DNA of 61,244 nt from Bacteroidales bacterium SW299 (lineage in GTDB: Bacteria > Bacteroidota > Bacteroidia > Bacteroidales > Bacteroidaceae): contig SDWH01000022.1 of the NCBI GenBank assembly GCA_019550975.1, positions 1 to 61,244 on the forward strand, written 5' to 3'. Made by a program: the position numbers and the translations under genes. Below the pieces are notes generated by a model. The model worked only from the letters and a program-made list of their open reading frames with translations, searched no databases and had not been told where the DNA came from. Positions 53,201 through 61,140 of the stretch are shown one piece after another. Every line of letters begins with the position of its first letter. The stretch's first letter is position 1.

Positions 53201-55134
53201 AATGTCTGACCTTTATATTTCTTGTATCTTTTGGCTGTCTGCGTATCCGCCGGCACAAAGCGTAGGGCAGCACCGCCTCTCGGCTTCAATGCAAAGCGCA
53301 TGGTTTCATCAGCTTTCACCAGCAGATAAGAACATTTTACCTGCGTAGCAGTCTTTATTTCCTCTCCTCCGTCAGTATAGACATAAGCCAAATAAGTCTT
53401 GTCCTTGTCGAGGAATGACAGGTCCAACTCCTCTTCCGATCCCTCGTTGTTGGCAAGCATTCCCACAAACCACTCGTTTCCATGCCGTCTGGCCATCGTC
53501 ACGTTCTTTCCCGGTTCACCGTCCACCACGTGCGATTCGTCGAATACGGTCTGCAGATTCTCAAACCACTCCATTTCGGGTTCGCCATGATAAAGTTCCG
53601 GCTTGTCATACCAGAAGATGGTTGTCAGCGGGCTGTAGAACACGACCGACGCCGCCAGCTGATGGGCATGCGTATTCTTCAGACGCTTGTCGAAGTAACA
53701 GATGGTATAGTCGGCGGCACCGTTTATCATGCGGGTAAACGGAAGAATGGTGCTGTGGGTAGCGTCCGGAAACTCTTCGTTGCCCAATATGCCTTCCTGG
53801 GTTAGCAGATTGGGATAAGTGCGGCTGAACCCGGACGGACGGAACTCGTCGTGTATATTCATCATCAGCTTGTTCTCGGCAGCATAGCGCACCATGTCGT
53901 GCAGCCATGTCGCCCAGCGGTGGCTGGCATACTGCACAAAACCGGACTTCACTCCCACTATCCCCCACTGATGGAGCAGCGGAAACAGTTCGCGCATCTG
54001 CTTCTGGAGCGCGTGCTGGTTGACATACAGCCAGATGCCCACTCCCTTCTCTTTTCCATAGGCAACGATCCGGGGCATGTCCAGCCGGGGAATCACCTTT
54101 GTGGCATCCCCGTCGTGCGAGGTGCAAGGCTCATACCACTTCCAGTCGAACAGCATATAAGGAATGTTGTGTTCCGCGCAAAAGTCAATCGTTCTGAATG
54201 CCCCTTCGTTTGTAAGGGTCGTTTCGCGCATGATCTTCCCCGGTCTGATCCATGATGCGTCAGCAATCTCGCAAGGCGGATTCAGGTTTTCGATGATAAA
54301 GTTATGCTCCAGCAGATCGCCCGGCCTGTCTGCCGCCATGATCACTTTCCACGGAGTGGCATAATAAGTCACCACATCCACCGGACTGTACATGACCGAA
54401 GCCAGCGTGTTCCGCTTGTCAGAAGAAGCTACAAACTTGGTCAGACACCAGTCGTCCACGTCCGCATCGGCAAGTGCCGCCCACACTCCGTTCGGAAGTT
54501 CAAGCGTAAGCGCCCGCTCTACCGGCTTTTTTATCGCGTTCACATCCAGATATTCAAAATGCGCCTGCGCCCACTGCTCCGCCCACGCCATTGTTCCGGC
54601 AGGGAAAGTATATTCGGTCAGATCCCCGGTCACCTTATGGAATACAGCCTGCGGATGCTCAGGGAAGAAATAACGGAAGCCTATGCCCTCATCGTATGCA
54701 CGCACCTCCACATTCAGCCGGTAGTTCGAACCGTCTTTTCTGGAGAGATACAGCGTGCCCCCATTGTAATGGTCGCGCACCCTGCTCCGTTCTCCGTAAA
54801 GCGGCTTCCATTCAGCATCGTGCCTGGTGTAAGACACCGAATCAATCTCCATCCTGTCCATCCACAATTCCGGCTGAGGCAAGCTTCTCATTCCCAAAGC
54901 CATCTCCCACACCCTATTGTCCAACTGCAGGCCGGCCTGCGACTCTTCCACCACCTGCTTTCCGTTAAAATCCACCCGATAACACAGCACATTTGCCCCC
55001 GAATCGGATTTCTTTCCATAAAACTTCACATGATGCATGCCTCCGGGCGATGTCAGATCCAACTCCACCGGCACAGAAGCAAAACATGATGTACCTAAAG
55101 CCGCCAAGGCTAACATAACAGACAGACCTTTCAT
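53197..55134 (-). CDS. GH97-family alpha-glycosidase
   Basis: The 645 residues have a signal peptide, an N-terminal beta-sandwich (about 20-260), a catalytic barrel and a C-terminal beta domain. GH97 motifs include MNIHDEFRPSGF, SRTYPNLLTQEGILGNEEFP and STILPFTRMINGAADYTICYF. In retaining (alpha-galactosidase-like) members a strand carries the nucleophile Asp in a GVKxDF context; here the corresponding stretch reads GVKSGFVQ, with no Asp. That argues for the inverting (alpha-glucosidase-like) type, but my alignment is by eye. First gene of the three-gene operon. Confidence 0.85.
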   Translation of the reverse strand: MKGLSVMLALAALGTSCFASVPVELDLTSPGGMHHVKFYGKKSDSGANVLCYRVDFNGKQVVEESQAGLQLDNRVWEMALGMRSLPQPELWMDRMEIDSVSYTRHDAEWKPLYGERSRVRDHYNGGTLYLSRKDGSNYRLNVEVRAYDEGIGFRYFFPEHPQAVFHKVTGDLTEYTFPAGTMAWAEQWAQAHFEYLDVNAIKKPVERALTLELPNGVWAALADADVDDWCLTKFVASSDKRNTLASVMYSPVDVVTYYATPWKVIMAADRPGDLLEHNFIIENLNPPCEIADASWIRPGKIMRETTLTNEGAFRTIDFCAEHNIPYMLFDWKWYEPCTSHDGDATKVIPRLDMPRIVAYGKEKGVGIWLYVNQHALQKQMRELFPLLHQWGIVGVKSGFVQYASHRWATWLHDMVRYAAENKLMMNIHDEFRPSGFSRTYPNLLTQEGILGNEEFPDATHSTILPFTRMINGAADYTICYFDKRLKNTHAHQLAASVVFYSPLTTIFWYDKPELYHGEPEMEWFENLQTVFDESHVVDGEPGKNVTMARRHGNEWFVGMLANNEGSEEELDLSFLDKDKTYLAYVYTDGGEEIKTATQVKCSYLLVKADETMRFALKPRGGAALRFVPADTQTAKRYKKYKGQTL

Positions 55135-55305
55135 AAAATCTTTCGTTTTTTATGAAAATACGAATCATCCGTCCAACTTACCTAATCCGAACGGCAATAT
55201 TTTCGCGCAAATCCAATCTTTTTCCGATGCAAAGCCCTATTTCGCGTTCTGCAACCGGACAAAACGCACGGAAAAACAAGGCAGAAGCTTCCCGAAGAAA
55301 AGTCT

Positions 55306-55389
55306 GTCCCCAACCTGAAGACATACATCTCCAGACTGAGGATACAGATCTTTAGGCTGGAGATGTATATCTCTAACCTGAAGATACAG
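55306..55389. repeat. Array of four 21-bp self-complementary repeats (copy B)
   Basis: Units at 55306-55326, 55327-55347, 55348-55368 and 55369-55389 are each exactly 21 bases, with a degenerate fifth after them. They share the consensus rTCTCCAGCCTGGAGATAcA with copy A at 10919-11002, and most can pair internally (for example unit 3, atcttt with ggagat). Located between two divergent genes, they are unlikely to be coding. Confidence 0.78.
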
Positions 55390-55458
55390 ATTCTTCCGAG
55401 AGATCCGCTTTGCTGCCAATGACAAAGTTGATTTATATTTCGGCACACCTCCCGATAA

Positions 55459-55489
55459 TTGCTTAAGTTATTTCTTTTCGCTATCTTTG
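55459..55489 (+). promoter_or_regulatory. Sigma-ABfr promoter for the SIMPL-like gene
   Basis: TTG (55459-55461), 20 bases, then TATCTTTG (55482-55489), giving a leader of about 25 bases before the ATG. Confidence 0.65.
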
Positions 55490-55503
55490 ATACCATTAGA
55501 TAG

Positions 55504-55511
55504 AAAGGAGG
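55504..55511 (+). promoter_or_regulatory. Strong Shine-Dalgarno sequence
   Basis: The sequence aaaggagg lies 9 bases before the ATG at 55521 and is nearly perfect. This is unusual in Bacteroidetes, where Shine-Dalgarno use is rare, and it supports that start codon. Confidence 0.6.
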
Positions 55512-55520
55512 GCTTATACA

Positions 55521-56087
55521 ATGAAATCGCTCATTTTGTCTGTACTGTTATCAAGCGTCGTTTGCCTGAGTTGCACCCACAAGCGGCAACAATCCCAACC
55601 GGAAGGACCGGCCATAACTGGCGGAAACGATACGGTTACAAACATCCAAACAGGCATCCCGCAAAATGCCATACGGACACAGGAAGTAGGCGACTATTGG
55701 CGGCAGCAAGGGCAGGACTTTTTAGTTTCCAAGCAACTCGACATCACCCTCACCGACTTTAACCAGATAAACGAAATCGTCAGCCGCATTGATACAAAAG
55801 GTGTCCACAACATGCGCATAGGCGAACTGGAAAACAAAGATATGCTTGCCTACCACCAGAAGGGAAAGATCGAAGCATTGAAAGCCGCCCAAAAGAAGGC
55901 AGCCTATTTGGTGGAGGCATTGGGTAAAAGGTTGGGCGGTGTCATACGCATCGTGGAACAAGAGAGCGGCAATGCTTTTCCGTTTGCGCAAAGCAATGTC
56001 TTGTCATCCGATGCCGCCTCATTCGACAACTTCCGCACCATCAAGAAGAACTATTCCATGCAGGTGCGTTTTGAAATCACTGATTAA
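55521..56087 (+). CDS. SIMPL (DUF541)-like lipoprotein lacking the N-terminal half
   Basis: The 188 residues have a lipobox cysteine C18 in VVCLSC and a Gln/Pro/Thr-rich linker (20-60). The rest resembles the C-terminal half of SIMPL proteins: DITLTDFNQINEIVSRID, VHNMRIGELENKD, KIEALKAAQKKAAYLVEALG and a closing YSMQVRFEITD. The first half of the usual SIMPL fold, about 100 residues, is absent, though the frame and start signals are intact. Function of the family is not established. It ends before a bidirectional terminator. Confidence 0.6.
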   Translation: MKSLILSVLLSSVVCLSCTHKRQQSQPEGPAITGGNDTVTNIQTGIPQNAIRTQEVGDYWRQQGQDFLVSKQLDITLTDFNQINEIVSRIDTKGVHNMRIGELENKDMLAYHQKGKIEALKAAQKKAAYLVEALGKRLGGVIRIVEQESGNAFPFAQSNVLSSDAASFDNFRTIKKNYSMQVRFEITD

Positions 56088-56091
56088 AAAC

Positions 56092-56133
56092 AAAGCGGAC
56101 GAAAGAAAAATGACCCTTCCTTTCGTCCGCTTT
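56092..56133. terminator. Bidirectional terminator
   Basis: Perfect 14-bp arms aaagcggacgaaag (56092-56105) and ctttcgtccgcttt (56120-56133), followed by ATTTGTTT and preceded by an A-run. It lies between convergent genes. Confidence 0.85.
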
Positions 56134-56159
56134 ATTTGTTTACTCTTGCATCCGGCCTG

Positions 56160-58208
56160 TCAGCGCAGAATGCCCGTATCCGTATCGACTTTCGGCTGTA
56201 TTCCCCGCTTTATTTCCCGAAATTTCCGCCCTTTCGAGATCCGCCAGGAAATGCTGACGCTGACCAGATTGCCCAGGTCCGGACAATGAAGCATGGTGGT
56301 TTTGCGCACATAGCGGTTGTACACATCCGACAGGAACTGCCTGTTGAGGCCGGCGAAAGGCTGCTGCCAACTGACAGAAACATTCAGCTCCTTATGGCGA
56401 TACGAGGCAGAAAACTGGGCAAACGAACCATTGAAGCTTTCGGTTTCGCCCTCCATAAAACGCCAGCCGCTGTCAAAGGCAGCCGAGAAGGAGAACTTTC
56501 CCCAATACGCCTGCATATTGGCGCTTCCCATATAAAACGTGCGGCAATGCGTATAGTCGTTGCCGAAATTAAAGCACCTGAACATCGTGCCCGAAGCACC
56601 CAGCGACAATTTCTCAGGAACAACCCAGCAGTTGGCATAAAGCATCAGATGGAGCACGTCGATTTCTTTCTGGTTGATCTGCGTATAGACAAACTGATTG
56701 TCGCTCGTGGGAATGTAGGTAGCCATGTTCGGGCGGCGGCAGATTTTCCCATATGCCTGGACAAACGACTGAAACCGCGGGCGGGTGTAAGACACCTGAA
56801 AAGTATGCTCCTGCTCACTGTTCGGACGGATATCCGGATTCCCCAATGTCCACTCCATGCTGTTGTTCCGGACAGCCGTATTGCTGATCATCGCCACTTG
56901 CGAAACATGCTCGCTGATCTGGAAATCATACTTCAGCTGCAGTTCCCAGAAAGGACTGTAGCCGACGGTAACCTTCGGACGGAAGAGCCAGAAGCGGTAC
57001 GAATGCTCCTGCTGGCGATAATCGAGGTAACTCCCTCCCAAGCCCGCCACGTAGCTGAAAGGACCGGCCGTCCCCTTGATTTCCGCAAAAGCGTATGCCT
57101 TGCGGTTGTGCATCGGATTTGAAGACGTGACGTCCCCCGAATATGTATTGGCCGTATACTTCAGCATGCAGTTCACCCCTGCGGTAAAAGAAAAAGGCTT
57201 GAAACGGTTTTCATAGACAGCCTCACCCGTCAGCGAACACGTCTTGCCGTCTACATTATATATATAGGGCGAGCCTTCATCGTATCTGCTCTCAAACGAA
57301 GTGGATATATACGTTCCGACAGCACTCAGAGTCAGGGACTGGCGGGCGGAAAGCTGCTTGAAGAAATACAGATCAAGCGTCGGAGATAAGCTGGCATCAT
57401 CTTTATACTGGGTGGCAATATAAGCCTCGTCCCCGTCCGTAACCTGCTTGCGGTTGAAGTTGTCCGGAACATGCGAAAACCGGGCGCCCAGCGAAACCTG
57501 GAAAACATAACCGGCAGAATCGGCAAGATTATACTTCAACTGCAAGTCGTTGCTGAAACTCCGGCTGCGCGAAGCGATGTCATTGCGCCGGATGGCATAT
57601 GTTGAGCCGTCATTGAGGCGATAGTCCGCCGTTTCGCTCATGCGGTTTCCCTTAAAGTCCTTATATCCGAAGCTGTAGCTAAGAGAAACTTCACTTTTCT
57701 TCCTGTTCCATTTTCCATAAACCAGATCATTGCCGATTTTAGAGGTAAGGGCGTTGGTCAGACTGACTCCTGCCGTATAGCCTTCATCATCACACCTGGT
57801 GCGGATGTCGATAACATACACAATCCCTTCACCGTATCTCACCCCGGGATTATCAATGAAGTCGATCCGGATTACAGACGAAGGATCTGCAGCCAGCATT
57901 TCATCACGCCCGACGATGATTCCGTTGATACGCAACTGTACGGTCCCTCTCCCGTCGACGGCCGATACGCTGCACGAGGTTTCATCCACCCGGATGTTCG
58001 GCAGAGCCAGCTTCTGAAGAATGCTGTAGCCGGACGAGGATGAGTTTTTCTGCACTTCCGTAGGATAGATTGTCTGGCGGTCAGCCTTGCGGATGACTCT
58101 TGCCGCTTTCACCTCCACTTCCTGAAGGGATATTTCACGGTCGACGTGCTGGGCCGGCAAATGAACGGACAATGCCAGCAGCACATAAAGCATACAAGTA
58201 CGTTTCAT
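56160..58208 (-). CDS. TonB-dependent-receptor-like outer-membrane barrel
   Basis: The 682-residue protein has a signal peptide (about 1-19) and a plug-like domain (about 45-150, SILQKLALPNIRVDETSCS, VQLRINGIIVGRDE and so on). The rest is a large barrel of the OMP_b-brl_3 type; the last residues do not end in a clear aromatic. The carboxypeptidase-regulatory-like domain of SusC-type receptors is absent, and no TonB box is obvious. The membrane-anchored regulator gene lies 61 bp upstream on the same strand, suggesting a regulator-receptor pair. Ligand unknown. Confidence 0.78.
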   Translation of the reverse strand: MKRTCMLYVLLALSVHLPAQHVDREISLQEVEVKAARVIRKADRQTIYPTEVQKNSSSSGYSILQKLALPNIRVDETSCSVSAVDGRGTVQLRINGIIVGRDEMLAADPSSVIRIDFIDNPGVRYGEGIVYVIDIRTRCDDEGYTAGVSLTNALTSKIGNDLVYGKWNRKKSEVSLSYSFGYKDFKGNRMSETADYRLNDGSTYAIRRNDIASRSRSFSNDLQLKYNLADSAGYVFQVSLGARFSHVPDNFNRKQVTDGDEAYIATQYKDDASLSPTLDLYFFKQLSARQSLTLSAVGTYISTSFESRYDEGSPYIYNVDGKTCSLTGEAVYENRFKPFSFTAGVNCMLKYTANTYSGDVTSSNPMHNRKAYAFAEIKGTAGPFSYVAGLGGSYLDYRQQEHSYRFWLFRPKVTVGYSPFWELQLKYDFQISEHVSQVAMISNTAVRNNSMEWTLGNPDIRPNSEQEHTFQVSYTRPRFQSFVQAYGKICRRPNMATYIPTSDNQFVYTQINQKEIDVLHLMLYANCWVVPEKLSLGASGTMFRCFNFGNDYTHCRTFYMGSANMQAYWGKFSFSAAFDSGWRFMEGETESFNGSFAQFSASYRHKELNVSVSWQQPFAGLNRQFLSDVYNRYVRKTTMLHCPDLGNLVSVSISWRISKGRKFREIKRGIQPKVDTDTGILR

Positions 58209-58269
58209 TGCGCTTCTGTTTTTATGATTCAGCGCAAAAGTACGTCCTTCTTCCGCAGAAAGTCAGAAA

Positions 58270-59148
58270 CTATACCGACATCTTCCTGACATTTTCCTGA
58301 CAATCGGACAGCTGTCTGATTTCCAGCGAATAGCTCCGCCCCCTGTAAGCCACGATCCTCAGATCGCTGCAACCTTCTACCACCGGCTTCAGACGCTTCA
58401 CAAGCGTGTAGAGCGTATCGCTGGCATCCTCTTTCTTAGGCCATAAGGCCGCACATATCTCTTCTTTGGCAAGCGAGTGCGAAGGAGCCTCCCACAGCAT
58501 CAGCAGAAGCCGCTGCTGCATCGGAGTAAGGCGGACAGGCATGTGGCAAGCGTCGCGGAAACAGCAATCTTCAGAAGAATAATAGATTCCGCCATAGACG
58601 GCCGAATCCGCCAACACTTCTGCTCTCCGTCTGTGCAGGACAACCCACGAACAGAGCAGCCATGCCAAGGCAGACAGCGCAAGAGCAAACGACAGACGCT
58701 GGTCGGACAGGCTGAACACGGAGGCAGCCGAAAGACGGACATACCCTTTGACAGCCAAGGTGTCGCCCGTAGCCTTGTCGCTGACCAGCATGGTGTCGCC
58801 GGCAATGACTCCTGCTTCCTGCATTCCGTTCAGACAATGTCCGTCTGCAGCATCAAAAGCTATAAAAGCTTTCTTTCTCAGCCGCCCGTCAATAAGGTTT
58901 CTGCAGAAACGTTCGTCAGCCACGGCAAACAAAACTTTCCCCTTCACCGTTTCACGAAGACATCTATATGCCCTGATTGTATCTTGAGAAACAAAATTAT
59001 CACGTTTTTCTTCCAGTGTGCGGACCAATGCTTGATTCAGGTCTGCCGCTATCGCCTCTTTGGCGCAACAATATCCATGATGCCCAGCCAGCAATGACGA
59101 AAGCATCAAGGCCATAAATACTCCCGCTGATAAGAACCTGCCATTCAT
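58270..59148 (-). CDS. Membrane-anchored winged-helix (OmpR-type) regulator
   Basis: The 292 residues have an N-terminal signal or membrane segment (about 5-22), an extracytoplasmic part of about 125 residues containing five cysteines (C63, C82, C105 and the pair C27-C28), a second membrane segment (about 153-172) and a cytoplasmic winged helix of the Trans_reg_C type (about 190-277, PVRLTPMQQRLLLMLWEAPS to RSYSLEI). The arrangement is the reverse of ToxR, whose DNA-binding domain is N-terminal. It lacks a receiver domain and kinase, so it would be a one-component sensor for the receptor gene after it; the signal is unknown. Confidence 0.75.
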   Translation of the reverse strand: MNGRFLSAGVFMALMLSSLLAGHHGYCCAKEAIAADLNQALVRTLEEKRDNFVSQDTIRAYRCLRETVKGKVLFAVADERFCRNLIDGRLRKKAFIAFDAADGHCLNGMQEAGVIAGDTMLVSDKATGDTLAVKGYVRLSAASVFSLSDQRLSFALALSALAWLLCSWVVLHRRRAEVLADSAVYGGIYYSSEDCCFRDACHMPVRLTPMQQRLLLMLWEAPSHSLAKEEICAALWPKKEDASDTLYTLVKRLKPVVEGCSDLRIVAYRGRSYSLEIRQLSDCQENVRKMSV

Positions 59149-59443
59149 ATTCTGTTGGTTTTATTGAACACTGCGAATATACGGATTTTTCTCCACTAAA
59201 CTTTCAATCGGCCGATTTCCTTTTGCAAGTCGTCCAGAAAAACGGCTGGATGCGCCCCGTCCATCTGATTCATCCGGCTTTCGGCCACTTGCAGCCCTGT
59301 CCGCACACCAGCTTATCGAACTTCAGCTTCTTCCGCCGGCTCACCCCGCCAAATGTTAAAAAACAGATTTCACGCAATTTTCTTATAAAGATTGAGTATA
59401 ATTACAGAAAAATCAAGAAACCATTCAAACACAACGCCGATAC
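59149..59443. other. Intergenic region between divergent regulator and hydrolase genes
   Basis: About 295 bp. The left half resembles degraded coding-type sequence without a long frame; the right half is AT-rich. No clear promoter, repeat or hairpin was found. Confidence 0.3.
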
Positions 59444-60013
59444 ATGAAAAACAAAATATTGTACATCCATGGGCTGTCCTCATCTGGAGCATCGTCCACC
59501 GCACAAAAACTGCGGGAAAACCTTCCCGATTTCAATGTCCTGTCCCCCGATCTTCCCATACACCCCGACGAAGCGCTGGCATTGCTGCATAGCGTATGCG
59601 AAGCAGAGAAGCCTCAAATCCTGATAGGCACTTCCATGGGAGGAATGTTCGCACAGCAAATCAGGGGATTCAAGAAAATACTGGTCAATCCGGCCTTCCA
59701 CGTTTCCGACATCATGCGCACCCAGCCAGGACCGCACCCGTTCCTTTCTCCGCGGCAGGACGGAGAAACCACGTACACCATCACACCGGAACTGTGTGAA
59801 GCGTACCGGGAAACAGAAGCGAACCAGTTCACAAACATTACCGACTTTGACCGGGAAAACACATATGCGCTTTTCGGCACTTACGATACCCTTGTGCACG
59901 GCTACAACGAATACATCAGGCATTATCGGAACGCCGCATGGTTCGAAGGCGAACACCGGCTGAACTTAAAGAACATCCAAACGGTTGTCATCCCCCTGAT
60001 CAGGCAAATGTAA
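59444..60013 (+). CDS. YqiA/YcfP-family alpha/beta hydrolase
   Basis: The 189 residues begin MKNKILYIHGLSSSGASSTA and contain the nucleophile elbow GTSMGG, an Asp in FGTYDTLVHGY and a final His in EGEHRL, so a complete Ser-Asp-His triad is visible. The family comprises small cytoplasmic esterases of unknown physiological substrate. It is monocistronic. Confidence 0.82.
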   Translation: MKNKILYIHGLSSSGASSTAQKLRENLPDFNVLSPDLPIHPDEALALLHSVCEAEKPQILIGTSMGGMFAQQIRGFKKILVNPAFHVSDIMRTQPGPHPFLSPRQDGETTYTITPELCEAYRETEANQFTNITDFDRENTYALFGTYDTLVHGYNEYIRHYRNAAWFEGEHRLNLKNIQTVVIPLIRQM

Positions 60014-60099
60014 AAGACTGATTCAAGAACAAAAGGATTGCAGGATACAATGCGCCAAAGAAAATCATATAATGACAAGAATATCTCGCAGAAATTGGC

Positions 60100-60107
60100 T
60101 ACCTTTG
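60100..60107 (+). promoter_or_regulatory. -7 box of the leader transcript
   Basis: TACCTTTG matches TAnnTTTG. Transcription would start near 60114, giving a 5' leader of about 270 bases that includes both stems. No -33 TTG at the ideal distance is seen. Confidence 0.4.
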
Positions 60108-60174
60108 CAGTCAGCTGCGGGACGACCCGCCTAAAGACATAAGAAAAGAAAAAGAAGCGTTATGCTTATCTTGT

Positions 60175-60291
60175 AAGTGAAAACGTAGGAAATTTTCAGA
60201 CCGATGCAAGAGATAGCATAGTGGTTCTCCCGCATATAGCGTGGGCTGCTATCGTTACATCTGCATCAAAGGTTTCCTACGACCTTCACTT
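60175..60291 (+). ncRNA. Candidate structured RNA or leader element (nested hairpin)
   Basis: A series of nested complementary segments can form one long bulged hairpin: 60175-60181 with 60285-60291 (7 bp), 60184-60192 with 60273-60281 (9 bp), 60203-60208 with 60262-60267 (6 bp), 60212-60218 with 60247-60253 (7 bp) and a GC-rich tip near 60229-60245. All but the tip are perfect pairs. Such ordered nesting is unlikely by chance. It could be a cis-acting leader of the lipoprotein gene 91 bases later, an independent small RNA, or a palindromic DNA element. It matches no riboswitch that I recognise. Confidence 0.55.
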
Positions 60292-60381
60292 AAGAGGTGG
60301 CATAGCTGGCTCACGCTTCTGCAATATAACCCTAACATCTCAGCAGAGCCGGCAGAGAAACAAAACAAAACAAAACAAACT

Positions 60382-61128
60382 ATGAATAAACTTGCAACTA
60401 CATTCCTGTTCATGGCTGCCCTCTTCATTTCAGCCTGCAGCAACGACGACGAACCGCAAATTCCGGCCAATGCCATCACGGTCAATCTGGTAAATAACGA
60501 TCAGCAGAAAACCATCGGAGGATCTGATGTGTACATCAACAACGCGAACAATTTTACAACCAATGAGTGCGGCATCGTTGATTTCGGCAGCAAAGGCGGC
60601 TTCAACCAAAATCCCAATCTCACACAAATAGCGCAAGAGGTAGCTGTAACCCCCGGCAACTATTACCAAATCGTTCTCGCCAGCGATGTAGAAAACATTG
60701 CCGGACAACGCGCCTATCCGATAAACACGAATTTCTACAATGTATTTGTAGACTCGTGGATTTACAATGCCGACAACGAAATATCCGGAGCAAAGATTAT
60801 GTATGCTGAATGTTATCCCGACAAGAAAGAGCTTCCAGAATGGGATTCTGCCATCAACGTTGACTTAAAACCGGTCACGCATGAAGAATATGTCGAGTCT
60901 GTTGCCTATTCGTTTGCAAACGGCGTGAAAATTGACTCCAATTATGACATCTCTGACTTTGAAGGTTCGGAACTCAGCAGGTATATGGATATTGACATAC
61001 AGGACAACACGATCACTTTTTCTTCACGTTCGGCATTCGGAGCCAGCGGTAAAACAGAAATCATAGCCTTTGTCAGACACGAAAGTGTTTTTTCACGCGT
61101 CCGCTTCATTGTCAAATCGGCACAATAA
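60382..61128 (+). CDS. Hypothetical lipoprotein
   Basis: The 248 residues start MNKLATTFLFMAALFISAC with the lipobox cysteine C19, followed by SNDDE, a typical Bacteroidetes surface-export-type start. The mature part looks beta-rich, without a recognised domain. The frame is open from 60241, but only the ATG at 60382 gives the lipoprotein signal. Immediately downstream, 12 bases past the stop codon, lies the predicted end of a group II intron. Function unknown. Confidence 0.7.
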   Translation: MNKLATTFLFMAALFISACSNDDEPQIPANAITVNLVNNDQQKTIGGSDVYINNANNFTTNECGIVDFGSKGGFNQNPNLTQIAQEVAVTPGNYYQIVLASDVENIAGQRAYPINTNFYNVFVDSWIYNADNEISGAKIMYAECYPDKKELPEWDSAINVDLKPVTHEEYVESVAYSFANGVKIDSNYDISDFEGSELSRYMDIDIQDNTITFSSRSAFGASGKTEIIAFVRHESVFSRVRFIVKSAQ

Positions 61129-61140
61129 AATAGTTATGCA

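Larger units (their letters stand above)
55135..55520. other. Intergenic region between the GH97 operon and the SIMPL-like gene
   Basis: About 390 bp separating divergent genes. It contains the second 21-bp repeat array (55306-55389) and the promoter and ribosome-binding site of the next gene. The stretch 55150-55300 shows no clear structure; a promoter for the GH97 operon was not identified with confidence. Confidence 0.5.
60014..60381. other. Long leader region before the terminal lipoprotein gene
   Basis: The 368 bp hold a candidate -7 box, a short GC-rich stem (gcggg-acga-cccgc, 60117-60130), the nested hairpin at 60175-60291 and an A-rich stretch before the ATG at 60382. No credible gene is present: the open frame that reads through from 60241 has no family features before the lipoprotein start. 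Confidence 0.55.

Noticed and set aside
51338..53209. 623-codon open frame on the plus strand
   Set aside because: Shadow of the GH43 and GH88 genes on the opposite strand; its translation is rich in His/Arg/Ser with no recognisable family.
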